From: WJMT01 sp964599635
GTDB lineage: Bacteria; Acidobacteriota; Aminicenantia; Aminicenantales; Aminicenantaceae
Assembly (NCBI GenBank): GCA_964599635.1
Contig: CAZRGM010000015.1
Span: 101,539 to 165,538 of the forward strand
DNA length: 64,000 bases
Direction of reading: 5' to 3'
The translations under genes and the position numbers were made by a program. Below, in pieces: positions 50,887 through 58,951 of this stretch. Every line of letters starts with the position of its first letter. The first letter of the stretch is position 1. The notes under the pieces were generated by a model. It had not been told where the DNA came from and did no database searches. It worked only from the letters and a program-made list of their open reading frames with translations.

Positions 50887-51588
50887 TCAGATCCCCCTTT
50901 TTTCTTCTTTTTCGATCATTCCGTCCTTTATGTAAAGGATTCGATGGGCGTGTTTGGCGATATTTGGATCATGGGTGACCATAATAATGGTATTTCCCTG
51001 AGAATGAATCTTTTTAAATAATCTTAAAATTTCTTGCCCCGTTTTTGAATCCAAGTTTCCGGTGGGTTCGTCAGCTAAAAGAATGGACGGTTCATTGACT
51101 ATAGCCCTGGCAATGGCAACTCTCTGTCTTTCACCTCCGGATAGTTCAGCAGGACGATGGTTTTTTCTGTGAGAAATTTCCACCATCTTTAAAGCTTTAT
51201 TGACTTTTTCTTCTCTCGCTTTTTTGTTTTCTCCTTTGTAAATAAGGGGCAGTTCCACATTATGAAAGGCTGTGGCTCTGGATAAAAGATTGAAAACCTG
51301 GAAAACAAAACCAATTTCTTGGTTTCTAATAAAGGCGAGTTCATTATCGGCTAAAGAGCTGACGAGCTTATGATTCAAGTAATACCTTCCTTTGGAAGGA
51401 GTATCAAGGCAGCCCAGAAGATTCATTATTGTTGATTTTCCAGAACCTGAGGGGCCCATTATAGCAAGAAATTCGTTTTTTCTTACAGAAAAAGTGACTC
51501 CACAGAGAGCTTTGACTTCTTGGGTCCCCAGTTTGTAAATTTTCCAGAGATCCTCTGCTGAGATGATGATATTATTCCTATTTTCCAT
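50887..51588 (-). CDS. MacB/LolD-type ABC transporter ATPase (YknY-like)
   Basis: 233 residues. Walker A GPSGSGKST, Q-loop GFVFQVFNLL, signature LSGGERQRVAIARAI, Walker B ILLADEPTGNLDS, MVTHDPNIAKHAHR. The LLADEPTGNLD string is typical of the MacB/LolD/FtsE class, which powers mechanical exporters. Its ATG overlaps the adaptor stop (TAATG). Confidence 0.93.
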   Translation of the reverse strand: MENRNNIIISAEDLWKIYKLGTQEVKALCGVTFSVRKNEFLAIMGPSGSGKSTIMNLLGCLDTPSKGRYYLNHKLVSSLADNELAFIRNQEIGFVFQVFNLLSRATAFHNVELPLIYKGENKKAREEKVNKALKMVEISHRKNHRPAELSGGERQRVAIARAIVNEPSILLADEPTGNLDSKTGQEILRLFKKIHSQGNTIIMVTHDPNIAKHAHRILYIKDGMIEKEEKRGI

Positions 51589-52814
51589 TAAAAGCTTTCG
51601 ACCTTTTCCTCAGTTTTTACAAGCTTATCATCCTTGAGTTGGCGAAGAGCACTGTAAGGGCCTACAGCGATTGTCTCACCTTCTTCCAGTCCTGATTCTA
51701 TTTCGATTTTAAGTTCACCCATGATTCCTTTTTTGACAGGACGAAATTTGGCTCTGTTGTCTTGGATCACAAAGACCCCTTCTTCCTGTTTTTTTTCAGT
51801 CTCTTCTGTTTTTTCATCTGGTTCTTTAAGGATTAAGGCTGATATAGGAACAGTGAAAATATCAGATTTCTCTGCAGTGATAATATCTGCAGTAGCTGAG
51901 AGCCCCGGCTTTAAATTATTTGGGGGATTTTCCAGAGTGATAACGACTTTGAAATCTTTCGATTCTTCAGATCCAGAAACAGTCTGAATAGCAGAGCTTC
52001 CGATTTCTGTGACTTTGCCCTGAATGATCAGATCTGGAAAGGCATCAACCCGGACCTCTGAGTTTTGTCCAAGTTTAACGCCAATGACATCCGTTTCATC
52101 AACCTCCACATCAACCTCCATAACAGAAAGGTCAGCGATAGTCATCAGTACAGTCCCTGGATTGTTCATGGTTCCCACCAGCGCTATTTCTCCTTCTTCA
52201 ACATTGAGACTTGTTATGACTCCATCTATGGGTGAATCATAAACTGTTTTTTCCAGATTATCCAGGGTACTTCTCAACGAGGCTTGGGCTTGTTTTATTT
52301 GGAATTCAATAGATTCATAGCTGGCTTTTGATATATCATACTGCATTTCAGCCGATTCCAATTCCTCATTAGAGATGAGTTGTTTTTCAAACAGACTCTT
52401 TTTCCTCTGAAAAGCTTTTTTGTCGTTTTCAAGCTTAGCTTCTGCCTTAATTTTTTCAGCCTCCAATGAGCGGATATAGGCCCTATCCCTATCAGCACTT
52501 GCTTCATATTGAGTCGATTCGAGTTTAAGGAGAAAATCATCTTTTTTGACCATCTGGCCTTCTTCAACTCCTATTTTTATAATCCTCCCCGCTATATGAG
52601 CACTGATGTTCACACTTTTTTTGGGCTTAACCTCTCCAGATGCCGAGATTTTAGAAGTCAGGTTCTCTTTTTTGACTTTCTCTACAGTGACGGTGATGCT
52701 TTTTTCACGTTGGGCTTGGAGATTAATAAATATGATAGCGGCTATCAATGCGACAACAATCGTTATAATAATAACTTTTTTCTTACTTTTTCTTATCTTT
52801 TTTTGTTCGTTCAT
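51588..52814 (-). CDS. MacA-type periplasmic adaptor (YknX-like)
   Basis: 408 residues. Membrane anchor about 12-30 (VIIITIVVALIAAIIFINL), then the half-lipoyl part ISASGEVKPKKSVNISAHIAGRI and VEEGQMVKKDDFLLKL, a coiled-coil hairpin about 105-180, second lipoyl half SPIDGVITSLNVEEGEIA, beta-barrel and membrane-proximal domains. It bridges exporter and outer membrane or stabilises the complex. Acidic insert DEKTEETEKKQEE near 345. ATG at 52814 follows AAAGAGAGA; the frame is open 22 codons further, into the promoter. Confidence 0.9.
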   Translation of the reverse strand: MNEQKKIRKSKKKVIIITIVVALIAAIIFINLQAQREKSITVTVEKVKKENLTSKISASGEVKPKKSVNISAHIAGRIIKIGVEEGQMVKKDDFLLKLESTQYEASADRDRAYIRSLEAEKIKAEAKLENDKKAFQRKKSLFEKQLISNEELESAEMQYDISKASYESIEFQIKQAQASLRSTLDNLEKTVYDSPIDGVITSLNVEEGEIALVGTMNNPGTVLMTIADLSVMEVDVEVDETDVIGVKLGQNSEVRVDAFPDLIIQGKVTEIGSSAIQTVSGSEESKDFKVVITLENPPNNLKPGLSATADIITAEKSDIFTVPISALILKEPDEKTEETEKKQEEGVFVIQDNRAKFRPVKKGIMGELKIEIESGLEEGETIAVGPYSALRQLKDDKLVKTEEKVESF

Positions 52815-52836
52815 GGGGTCTCTCTTTAGCGTTCTA

Positions 52837-52865
52837 ATCATAATATAGTACGTGCTTTTAAGCAA
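52837..52865 (-). promoter_or_regulatory. Sigma-70 promoter of the exporter operon
   Basis: Minus strand TTGCTT, 17 bases, TATGAT; predicted start about 52830, leader about 16 bases with AAAGAGAGA. Confidence 0.6.
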
Positions 52866-52969
52866 AGAGTTTATATTCAAAGTAAATCTTTCTCATTCCG
52901 TAATAAAGTTATTTTTTTCTTCTTAGCGGTTTTGGAGATGCTTTCATGAGGCCCCAATGAAAACAAATA

Positions 52970-52998
52970 TTGCTCTCAGTATGTATTATTGTTAATAT
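52970..52998 (+). promoter_or_regulatory. Sigma-70 promoter of suhB, predicted leaderless
   Basis: TTGCTC, 17 bases, TAATAT; seven bases then separate the -10 from the ATG at 53006. No Shine-Dalgarno sequence. Confidence 0.6.
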
Positions 52999-53005
52999 GA
53001 TTCCT

Positions 53006-53791
53006 ATGAATTTAGATCAATACTTAGAAACCGCCCGAAAAGCAGCCCAAAAGGCAGGCTTGATGCTTGTACAGAATATCAGATCAAGCAGAGAAATTAC
53101 ATACAAGGGAAAAGTCGATCTAGTGACAAATTTTGACAGGCAGTCTCAGGGGATCATTCATGATTCCATAAAGAAAGATTTTCCGGAACATGACATCATG
53201 GCTGAAGAAGGGCTCAGAAAAGAAAAAGGATCAGATTTCAGATGGATTATTGATCCCATAGACGGGACCACAAACTATGCCCATAGATTCCCCGTATTTT
53301 CTATTTCCATAGCGGTTAAAAAAAAGGGAGAAGTTTTAGTGGGTCTTGTTTTGGATCCTATCCGGAATGAGTTGTTTACAGCAAAAAAAGGAGAAGGAGC
53401 TTATCTAAATAACCAAGAGATAAGGGTTTCCTGCATTGAAGAGCTTGACAAGAGTCTTCTTGCAACGGGTTTTCCTTATGATATCAGAGAGAGTGAATTG
53501 AATAATCTTGACCATTTCTCTCATTTCGCTTTAAGATGTCAGGCCGTCCGCCGCTGCGGTTCAGCAGCTCTTGATCTTTGTTATGTGGCAAGCGGACGAG
53601 TCGATGGATTCTGGGAGATTAAGCTTGCTCCGTGGGATACGGCTGCGGGAGTTTTAATTGTTCGTGAAGCGGGGGGTGTTGTCACTGATTTTCATAACAG
53701 AGAATTTAGTCTGAACAAAAAGCAGGTTCTGGCAACTAACGGGAAGATTCATGAGCAGATGCTTGAAGTTTTAAAACTTGGAAAAATATGA
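53006..53791 (+). CDS. suhB: Inositol monophosphatase family protein (SuhB-like)
   Basis: 261 residues. Metal-binding motifs: IMAEEG, IDPIDGTTNYAHRFP, and WDTAAGVLIVREAGG. Length is typical. It dephosphorylates inositol-1-phosphate or similar sugars; E. coli SuhB also acts in rRNA antitermination. The ATG beginning MNLDQYL is favoured by the promoter; ATG at 52997 is inside the -10 box and therefore unlikely. Overlaps the lectin-like gene by four bases. Confidence 0.92.
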   Translation: MNLDQYLETARKAAQKAGLMLVQNIRSSREITYKGKVDLVTNFDRQSQGIIHDSIKKDFPEHDIMAEEGLRKEKGSDFRWIIDPIDGTTNYAHRFPVFSISIAVKKKGEVLVGLVLDPIRNELFTAKKGEGAYLNNQEIRVSCIEELDKSLLATGFPYDIRESELNNLDHFSHFALRCQAVRRCGSAALDLCYVASGRVDGFWEIKLAPWDTAAGVLIVREAGGVVTDFHNREFSLNKKQVLATNGKIHEQMLEVLKLGKI

Positions 53792-54318
53792 GTAAAAAAA
53801 GAAGCGGATCTATCATTTTTCTGATTGTTTTTGTTTTTTTCTCCGGTATATTTTGTCTTGATGCCTTTCAAAATCAGGATAGAAAAAGGCCTCGAATTGA
53901 AAATAATCAAATTTACTGGATCCAAGTTCCAGCGGATCATCATTGGGTGGACACAGGTTTTGATGTTGAAAGAGGGGAAATCATTTATTTTAAAGCAGAA
54001 GGAACCCTATCTCTTCAAAAAGGAAATCCAAAAGCATACTGTGACCCGGATGGATACAGCTTGAAAACAATGCAGCAGCCCTTAACAGATCAGAATATTG
54101 GTGCCCTTATAGGGAGAGTGGTGCTGCTTATTTCCATAGAAAAAGATGAAGAAACAGGAGAAGAAATACGAAATGAAATTGTGAAGGAATTTTTTATAGG
54201 AAGGGAAAGTGAAGTTATCATGCCCATAAAGGGGGAGCTTCATCTTGGGATCAATGAACTTGTGGTTGAAGATAATGGAGGGAGCTTTCAAGTTCATATG
54301 GAATTAATCAATAAATAA
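53788..54318 (+). CDS. Secreted LecA (PA-IL)-like domain protein
   Basis: 176 residues. Signal peptide (SIIFLIVFVFFSGIFCLDAF). The mature part follows the PA-I galactophilic lectin pattern: WIQVPADHHWVDTGFDVERG, EIIYFKAEGTLSL, CDPDGYS, NIGALIGRV, ELHLGINELVVEDNGGSF. The DNGGSF stretch corresponds to the Ca2+/sugar loop of LecA (usual D-N-S/T-G). Similar modules also occur in non-lectin enzymes, so sugar binding is only a proposal. Coupled to suhB by ATGA; its stop is two bases from that of accC. Confidence 0.82.
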   Translation: MSKKRSGSIIFLIVFVFFSGIFCLDAFQNQDRKRPRIENNQIYWIQVPADHHWVDTGFDVERGEIIYFKAEGTLSLQKGNPKAYCDPDGYSLKTMQQPLTDQNIGALIGRVVLLISIEKDEETGEEIRNEIVKEFFIGRESEVIMPIKGELHLGINELVVEDNGGSFQVHMELINK

Positions 54319-54319
54319 A

Positions 54320-55669
54320 CTAGGTTTTTTCTTTTTTTGAAATGAGATTTTCAAGAAATCGGGTGTTGTATTGACCTTTAAGGAAATCTGTGTTGGATAA
54401 AATGTTTAAATGGAGGGGGATGTTTGTTTTAACTCCGACTATAGTGGTCATTTCCAGTGCTGTTCGTGCTTTGATTATAGATTCTTTTCTGGTGGGGGCA
54501 TAAGAAATAATTTTGGCAATCAACGAGTCATAGTGAGGAGGGATATTCCATCCTTGATAAGCTGCTGAGTCAACACGGATGCCTTCTCCTCCAGGAAAAA
54601 TCAGGAAGTCGATTTTTCCTGGAGAGGGAGCGAAGGAGACAGGATCTTCTGCATTGATACGGCATTCAATGCTGTGACCGGTAAACTCTAAATTACGGTT
54701 GATCCTGAGGTTTTCCTTAGCTGCGATTCTGATTTGTTCTTTTATCAAGTCGATTCCGTAGATCATTTCAGTTATAGGATGTTCTACTTGAACCCGGGTG
54801 TTTGCTTCCATGAAATAAAAGTTTTTCTTATCGTCAACAAGAAATTCAAAAGTTCCCAGACTACGATAGTCTATGTATTCAGTAGCGGTTTCTACGGATT
54901 TTACGATTTTCTTCCGCATTTTTTCATCTAAGAGGGTGGAAGGGGACTCTTCTAAAATTTTTTGATGCTTTCTCTGGACAGAGCACTCTCTTTCTGCAAA
55001 AGCCATGACGTGGTTATGATGATCTCTGATGACTTGGATTTCTATATGCTTTGCGTTTTCAATATATTTTTCTATATATAGATAGGGATTCCCAAAAGCG
55101 GATTTTGATTCATTTTGAGCTATGGTGAACTGAGTTTCAAGATGAGGGAGAGAACGTACTATGCGCATCCCTTTTCCACCTCCGCCTGCCGTAGCCTTCA
55201 GTATAATGGGAAAACCGATTTTTTTTGCTGTTTTTTCAGCTGCACTTAAATCCTTCACAATTTCATCCGAGCCGGGGATAATGGGTACCTTTGCTTTTTT
55301 CATCTCTTGCCGGGCTCTATTTTTATCTCCCATGATTCTCATGATTGAAGCTGAGGGCCCTATAAAGGTCAACCCTTCCTGTTGGCATACTTCAGGGAAA
55401 CGAGGATTTTCAGCTAGAAATCCATATCCTGGATGGATCGCTTCAGCTTTGGTGATGAGCGCCGCACTGATGATATTCGGAATATTGAGATAGCTTTCGC
55501 TTACTTTTGCTGGCCCGATGCATATTTTTTCATCTGCGAGAATGGTGTGAAGTGTACCTTTGTCTGCTTCTGAAAAGACAGCTACAGTTTTGATCCCCAG
55601 TTCTTTCGCAGCTCTCATGATACGGAGAGCGATTTCTCCTCTATTTGCGATCAGTAATTTTGAGAACAT
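54320..55669 (-). CDS. accC: Acetyl-CoA carboxylase, biotin carboxylase subunit
   Basis: 449 residues. LLIANRGEIALRIMRAAKELGI, HPGYGFLAENPRF, ATAGGGGKGMRIV, AERECSVQRKHQKILEESPS, EANTRVQVEHPITE. ATP-grasp enzyme that carboxylates biotin on AccB for fatty-acid synthesis. Its ATG directly follows the accB stop. Carboxyltransferase genes accA/accD are not in the window. Confidence 0.96.
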   Translation of the reverse strand: MFSKLLIANRGEIALRIMRAAKELGIKTVAVFSEADKGTLHTILADEKICIGPAKVSESYLNIPNIISAALITKAEAIHPGYGFLAENPRFPEVCQQEGLTFIGPSASIMRIMGDKNRARQEMKKAKVPIIPGSDEIVKDLSAAEKTAKKIGFPIILKATAGGGGKGMRIVRSLPHLETQFTIAQNESKSAFGNPYLYIEKYIENAKHIEIQVIRDHHNHVMAFAERECSVQRKHQKILEESPSTLLDEKMRKKIVKSVETATEYIDYRSLGTFEFLVDDKKNFYFMEANTRVQVEHPITEMIYGIDLIKEQIRIAAKENLRINRNLEFTGHSIECRINAEDPVSFAPSPGKIDFLIFPGGEGIRVDSAAYQGWNIPPHYDSLIAKIISYAPTRKESIIKARTALEMTTIVGVKTNIPLHLNILSNTDFLKGQYNTRFLENLISKKEKT

Positions 55670-56143
55670 TTATTTTGTTTTTATTGAAAAAAGTTTCTGT
55701 CCATATTCTACGGGGCTCCCATTTTTAACCAGGACTTCATCTATTTTACCCTCGATATCAGACTCGATTTCATTCATTAATTTCATGGCTTCTATAATGC
55801 ATAAGGTCTGATTTTTTTTAACTTCTTCTCCTATTTCTACAAAGGGAGGAGATGAGGGATCAGGGGCCCTGTAAAACGTACCGACCATTGGGGATATTAT
55901 AAAATGAAGATTGTTGTTTTCTGATTTATGTGTTGGCTTTTGAGGTTCTTCTTTTTTTTCTGTTTTTTTATCTGGATGAACAGCATCCGGCAAGGGCGTT
56001 ACATCTTTGATTTCGGATTTTTTATCCTCTCTACTGATTTTTATTTTAAAACCTTCCACTTCGAGTTCGAAATCAGTGAGATTCCTTTTTTCAAGAAGGT
56101 CAATAAGTTTTGTTATTTCTTTATAGTCAATTTTTGATTTCAT
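55670..56143 (-). CDS. accB: Acetyl-CoA carboxylase biotin carboxyl carrier protein
   Basis: 157 residues. N-terminal part helical, a charged linker about 60-80 (PDKKTEKKEEPQKP), then the biotinyl domain 80-157 with ISPMVGTFYRAPDPSSPPFV and the biotin-Lys motif IEAMKLMNEI. AAGGAG lies seven bases before this ATG; the frame is open 27 codons upstream but without a ribosome site. Confidence 0.95.
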   Translation of the reverse strand: MKSKIDYKEITKLIDLLEKRNLTDFELEVEGFKIKISREDKKSEIKDVTPLPDAVHPDKKTEKKEEPQKPTHKSENNNLHFIISPMVGTFYRAPDPSSPPFVEIGEEVKKNQTLCIIEAMKLMNEIESDIEGKIDEVLVKNGSPVEYGQKLFSIKTK

Positions 56144-56374
56144 AGCCAATCTCCTTAGAAACTGGAGCTTTGTTTCACGACAGAAAATTAGTATTAAGTT
56201 AAACACTATGAAGGCAAATGTCAAGGGGAAGCCGATTGAACTTTTAAAGTTGGATCTAGAATTTTTAACGAATAAACCAAATTAAAGATTTGGGAAAGAA
56301 TCGTTTTAGAATTGAAAGCTTGTGTTATAATGAGATTGCAGTTTAAAAAATGAAACGAAAAGGATTGAGTGTTT

Positions 56375-57709
56375 ATGCTAGAACAAATATCTGAACGCCT
56401 CCAAAATGTGATGAAATTTCTTCGTGGTGAGGGAAAAGTCACAGAGAAGAATATGAAGGAGGCTTTAAAGATGATGAGAATGGCTTTTCTTGAAGCTGAT
56501 GTTAATTACAGAGTGGTTAAAGATTTTGAGGATCGCGTTAGAGAAAAAGCATTGGATCAAAAGGTTCTTGCCAGCCTTTCTCCCGCTCAACAGGTCGTGA
56601 AGATTGTGAGAGATGAATTGACGTTCATACTGGGCCAGAAAGGGCGAAATATGAACTATTCAGATACTTCTCTCTCTATATTTATGGTGGTTGGTCTTCA
56701 GGGGACAGGGAAGACCACCACCTGTGGGAAACTGGCGAAGAGAGAGATAGAAGAGAATAAAAAGAATCCTCTGCTGGTTTCTTTTGATTTGAAAAGGCTT
56801 GCGGCTCAGGAGCAGTTAAAAACGATTTCTAGGAATGTTAAGGCATCCTATTATGAGTTTTCAAAGAATCAAATGAATCTTCCTAATAAGGCTTTAGACG
56901 ATGTGATTGGATATGCGAAGCAGAAAGGTCATAATCCCCTTATTGTAGATACCGCAGGAAGACTGCATATAGATGATGAGCTTATGGTTGAGCTGAAATT
57001 AGTTAAGGACAGGCTTAATCCAGATGAGGTGATTTATATTGGAGATGCCATGACCGGTCAAGATGCAGTCAAAAGTGCCTCTGTTTTTGATGAGAGGGTG
57101 GGATTGACTTCGATCATTTTGACAAAACTTGACGGAGATGCCAGAGGAGGAGCGGCTTTATCGATAGCTGCGGTTACCAAAAAGCCCATTAAATTTATTG
57201 GGGTGGGAGAAAAATTCGATAAACTTGAAGTATTCCACCCTGACAGAATGGCCTCTCGTATCATTGGAATGGGAGATATGCTGAGCCTTATAGAGAGAGC
57301 TGAAAAAAAGACCGACCTAAGAAAAGCAGAAGAGTTAGCTAAGAGGTTGCAGAGAGATGAGTTTACTCTTGATGATTTTAAAAAACAAATTGAACAGGTA
57401 AAGAAAATGGGATCATTATCTCAGATTTTAAAAGGCCTTCCCACCGGGGGTGTTTTTAAAAATATAAATAAAATACATATAGATGATAAGAGGGTCAATT
57501 ATTTTGAAGCGATTATAAATTCCATGACTCCAGCAGAAAGAAATAATCCAAAGATAATAAACGGGAGCAGGAGAATGCGGATTGCTCGAGGGAGTGGAAG
57601 GCCCGTTTCTGAAGTTAACCAGCTGCTCAAGCAGTTTTTTGATATGAAGAAGATGATGAAAAAGCCTAGTTTCAAGAAGATGATTTCTTCCTTTCCATTA
57701 TCCCATTAA
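56375..57709 (+). CDS. ffh: Signal recognition particle protein Ffh
   Basis: 444 residues. N domain about 1-85, G domain with GLQGTGKTTTCGKL, DTAGRLHIDDELM, LTKLDGDARGGAAL and GVGEKFDKLEVF, M domain about 300-444 with RRMRIARGSGRPVSEVN. Targets ribosomes making membrane proteins. A TATAAT at 56326 suggests a leader near 37 bases. GTG at 56369 is an alternative start, better spaced from AAAGGA. Confidence 0.96.
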   Translation: MLEQISERLQNVMKFLRGEGKVTEKNMKEALKMMRMAFLEADVNYRVVKDFEDRVREKALDQKVLASLSPAQQVVKIVRDELTFILGQKGRNMNYSDTSLSIFMVVGLQGTGKTTTCGKLAKREIEENKKNPLLVSFDLKRLAAQEQLKTISRNVKASYYEFSKNQMNLPNKALDDVIGYAKQKGHNPLIVDTAGRLHIDDELMVELKLVKDRLNPDEVIYIGDAMTGQDAVKSASVFDERVGLTSIILTKLDGDARGGAALSIAAVTKKPIKFIGVGEKFDKLEVFHPDRMASRIIGMGDMLSLIERAEKKTDLRKAEELAKRLQRDEFTLDDFKKQIEQVKKMGSLSQILKGLPTGGVFKNINKIHIDDKRVNYFEAIINSMTPAERNNPKIINGSRRMRIARGSGRPVSEVNQLLKQFFDMKKMMKKPSFKKMISSFPLSH

Positions 57710-57710
57710 A

Positions 57711-57962
57711 CATGAACTATTCATAAAAAAATGGCGATTTTTTTATTATCATTTTGTTTTCAGTGATGTACAAGATTTTTTCAAAAAAAATGACCTGAAT
57801 ATTTTTTTTGTTTGTATTTTAATTTTAATCGCCATTTTTTTACCATTGAGGCGAGCCGATCTCACTGCATCTGCTTCGTACCAGGGCATTCGTAGTGAAG
57901 GATCACGACTTCATGCCCTGTGCCTCGTATCTGCAGCAATCTTGACTCGTGAATAATTCATG
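57711..57962 (-). repeat. Intergenic repeat family, longest copy A
   Basis: 252 bases just after the ffh stop. One end ACTATTCATAAAAAAATGGC, the other TGACTCGTGAATAATTCA with CTGCAGCAATCT before it. ATGGCGATT near 57731 recurs inverted as AATCGCCAT at about 57829, so the left 130 bases look like an element with their own inverted ends and the right 120 bases (GC-richer, GGATCACGACTTCATGCCCT) like an added block shared with copy C. No ORF of note. The rpsP promoter begins ten bases later. Confidence 0.85.
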
Positions 57963-57971
57963 TAAAATGAG

Positions 57972-58000
57972 TTGACTTATGGTCAAAATTTAGATATTAT
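57972..58000 (+). promoter_or_regulatory. Sigma-70 promoter of rpsP
   Basis: TTGACT, 17 bases, TATTAT; predicted start about 58007, leader about 31 bases. It directly follows repeat copy A. Confidence 0.75.
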
Positions 58001-58037
58001 TTCAGAACATATTATTCGATGGAGTTGAGCGATTTAA

Positions 58038-58301
58038 ATGGTTTCAATCAGATTAAGAAGACATGGAGCAAAGAAGCGGCCTTTTTATCGGATCGTTGTC
58101 ATAGATTCTAGAAAACCGCGGGAAAGCAAGGCTAAAGAGACAGTAGGAACCTATGATCCTTTGCAAGATCCCCCTAAAATCAATATTGATTTAGAGAGGG
58201 TAAGATATTGGATAAGTAAAGGAGCTCAGACTTCTAATACAGTACGATCTCTTTTACACAAAATTTCTAACTTAGAGAAAAAATCTGGCAAACAAGCTTA
58301 A
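58038..58301 (+). CDS. rpsP: 30S ribosomal protein S16
   Basis: 87 residues. VSIRLRRHGAKKRPFYRIVV, DSRKPRESKAKETVGTYDP and ERVRYWISKGAQTSNTVRSL (partly cited) identify bS16. Start ATG with GGAG about 14 bases upstream and weak spacing. First of rpsP, KH protein, trmD, rplS. Confidence 0.97.
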   Translation: MVSIRLRRHGAKKRPFYRIVVIDSRKPRESKAKETVGTYDPLQDPPKINIDLERVRYWISKGAQTSNTVRSLLHKISNLEKKSGKQA

Positions 58302-58312
58302 AGGAGGTTACA

Positions 58313-58546
58313 GTGCAAGAACTCGTTGAAATGATAGCTAAATCATTGGTTGACAATCCGGACAAGGTGGTTGTCTCTCAATTAGAGGGAGAACAGACCA
58401 CAATTCTTGAACTCAAAGTTGCTCCGGAGGATTTAGGTAAAGTTATCGGCAAACAGGGAAGAACCGCTAGAGCTATCAGAGTCATACTTGGTGCAGCTGG
58501 TATGAAGCTGAAAAGACGATTCAATCTAGAAATTATTGAAAAGTAA
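58313..58546 (+). CDS. khpA: KH-domain RNA-binding protein (YlqC/KhpA family)
   Basis: 77 residues, one type-II KH domain; GKVIGKQGRTARAIRVIL is the GxxG RNA-binding loop and helix. Pairs with KhpB in Firmicutes to control RNA processing. GTG start five bases after AAAGGAGG. Eleven bases after rpsP. Confidence 0.94.
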   Translation: MQELVEMIAKSLVDNPDKVVVSQLEGEQTTILELKVAPEDLGKVIGKQGRTARAIRVILGAAGMKLKRRFNLEIIEK

Positions 58547-58780
58547 AAGGTGAGTTATTAGCTGGAAGACCGTAAAAGTTCAAAGGAGGGAAAGCGAGCG
58601 TAGGGTAAGACACAATTATGTGTAATTAAAGAGCCGAGAGGGATTTTTTTAATTAAGAAGGCTCTCGAAGGTGTCATAGACAGAAGATCTGTGTGGGGGA
58701 GACGTTCTGCAGGAAAAAAGAGGTTGGATTCTATAAAAATGAATCTCTAAATTTCCCTTTCAAAAAACTTTTATAGTTCA
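58547..58780 (+). other. Unassigned hairpin-rich stretch where rimM is normally found
   Basis: 234 bases with no credible ORF. GACAC (58609-58613) can pair with GTGTC (58671-58675), enclosing AGAGCC (58630-58635) with GGCTCT (58660-58665), plus a local hairpin ACACA-TTA-TGTGT. GATTC-GAATC pairs later, near 58732-58750. It could be a structured leader or small RNA, or non-coding remains after loss of rimM. It does not match tmRNA, RNase P, SRP or 6S consensus parts that I know. Confidence 0.4.
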
Positions 58781-58947
58781 CCTGGATTATTCAAGAGTCG
58801 AGATTGCTGCAGATGCAAGACACAGGGCATGAAGCCGCGGTCCTTCACCAAGCAAGGGTTAATTGTGAAGAGTGAATGGTAAATAGAAAGAAAAATGAAA
58901 ATAAAATAATAATGAACACATCGCCGTTTTTTTATGAATAGGTCAGG
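58781..58947 (+). repeat. Intergenic repeat family, copy C abutting trmD
   Basis: 167 bases. Left end CCTGGATTATTCAAGAG and GATTGCTGCAG, a GC-richer block GGGCATGAAGCCGCGGTCC shared with copy A in inverse orientation, an AT-rich middle, right end ACATCGCC then ATGAATAGGTCAGG. It ends four bases before the trmD ATG; its AGG/CAGG is the only Shine-Dalgarno-like sequence for trmD. Confidence 0.87.
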
Positions 58948-58951
58948 TTAA

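Noticed and set aside
58547..58780. Tested as RNase P RNA, SRP RNA, tmRNA or a frameshifted rimM
   Set aside because: None of the conserved cores (for example AGGAAAGTCC of RNase P or the GGAAGGAAGCA of SRP RNA) is present, all frames are broken by stops, and no RimM motif is seen.
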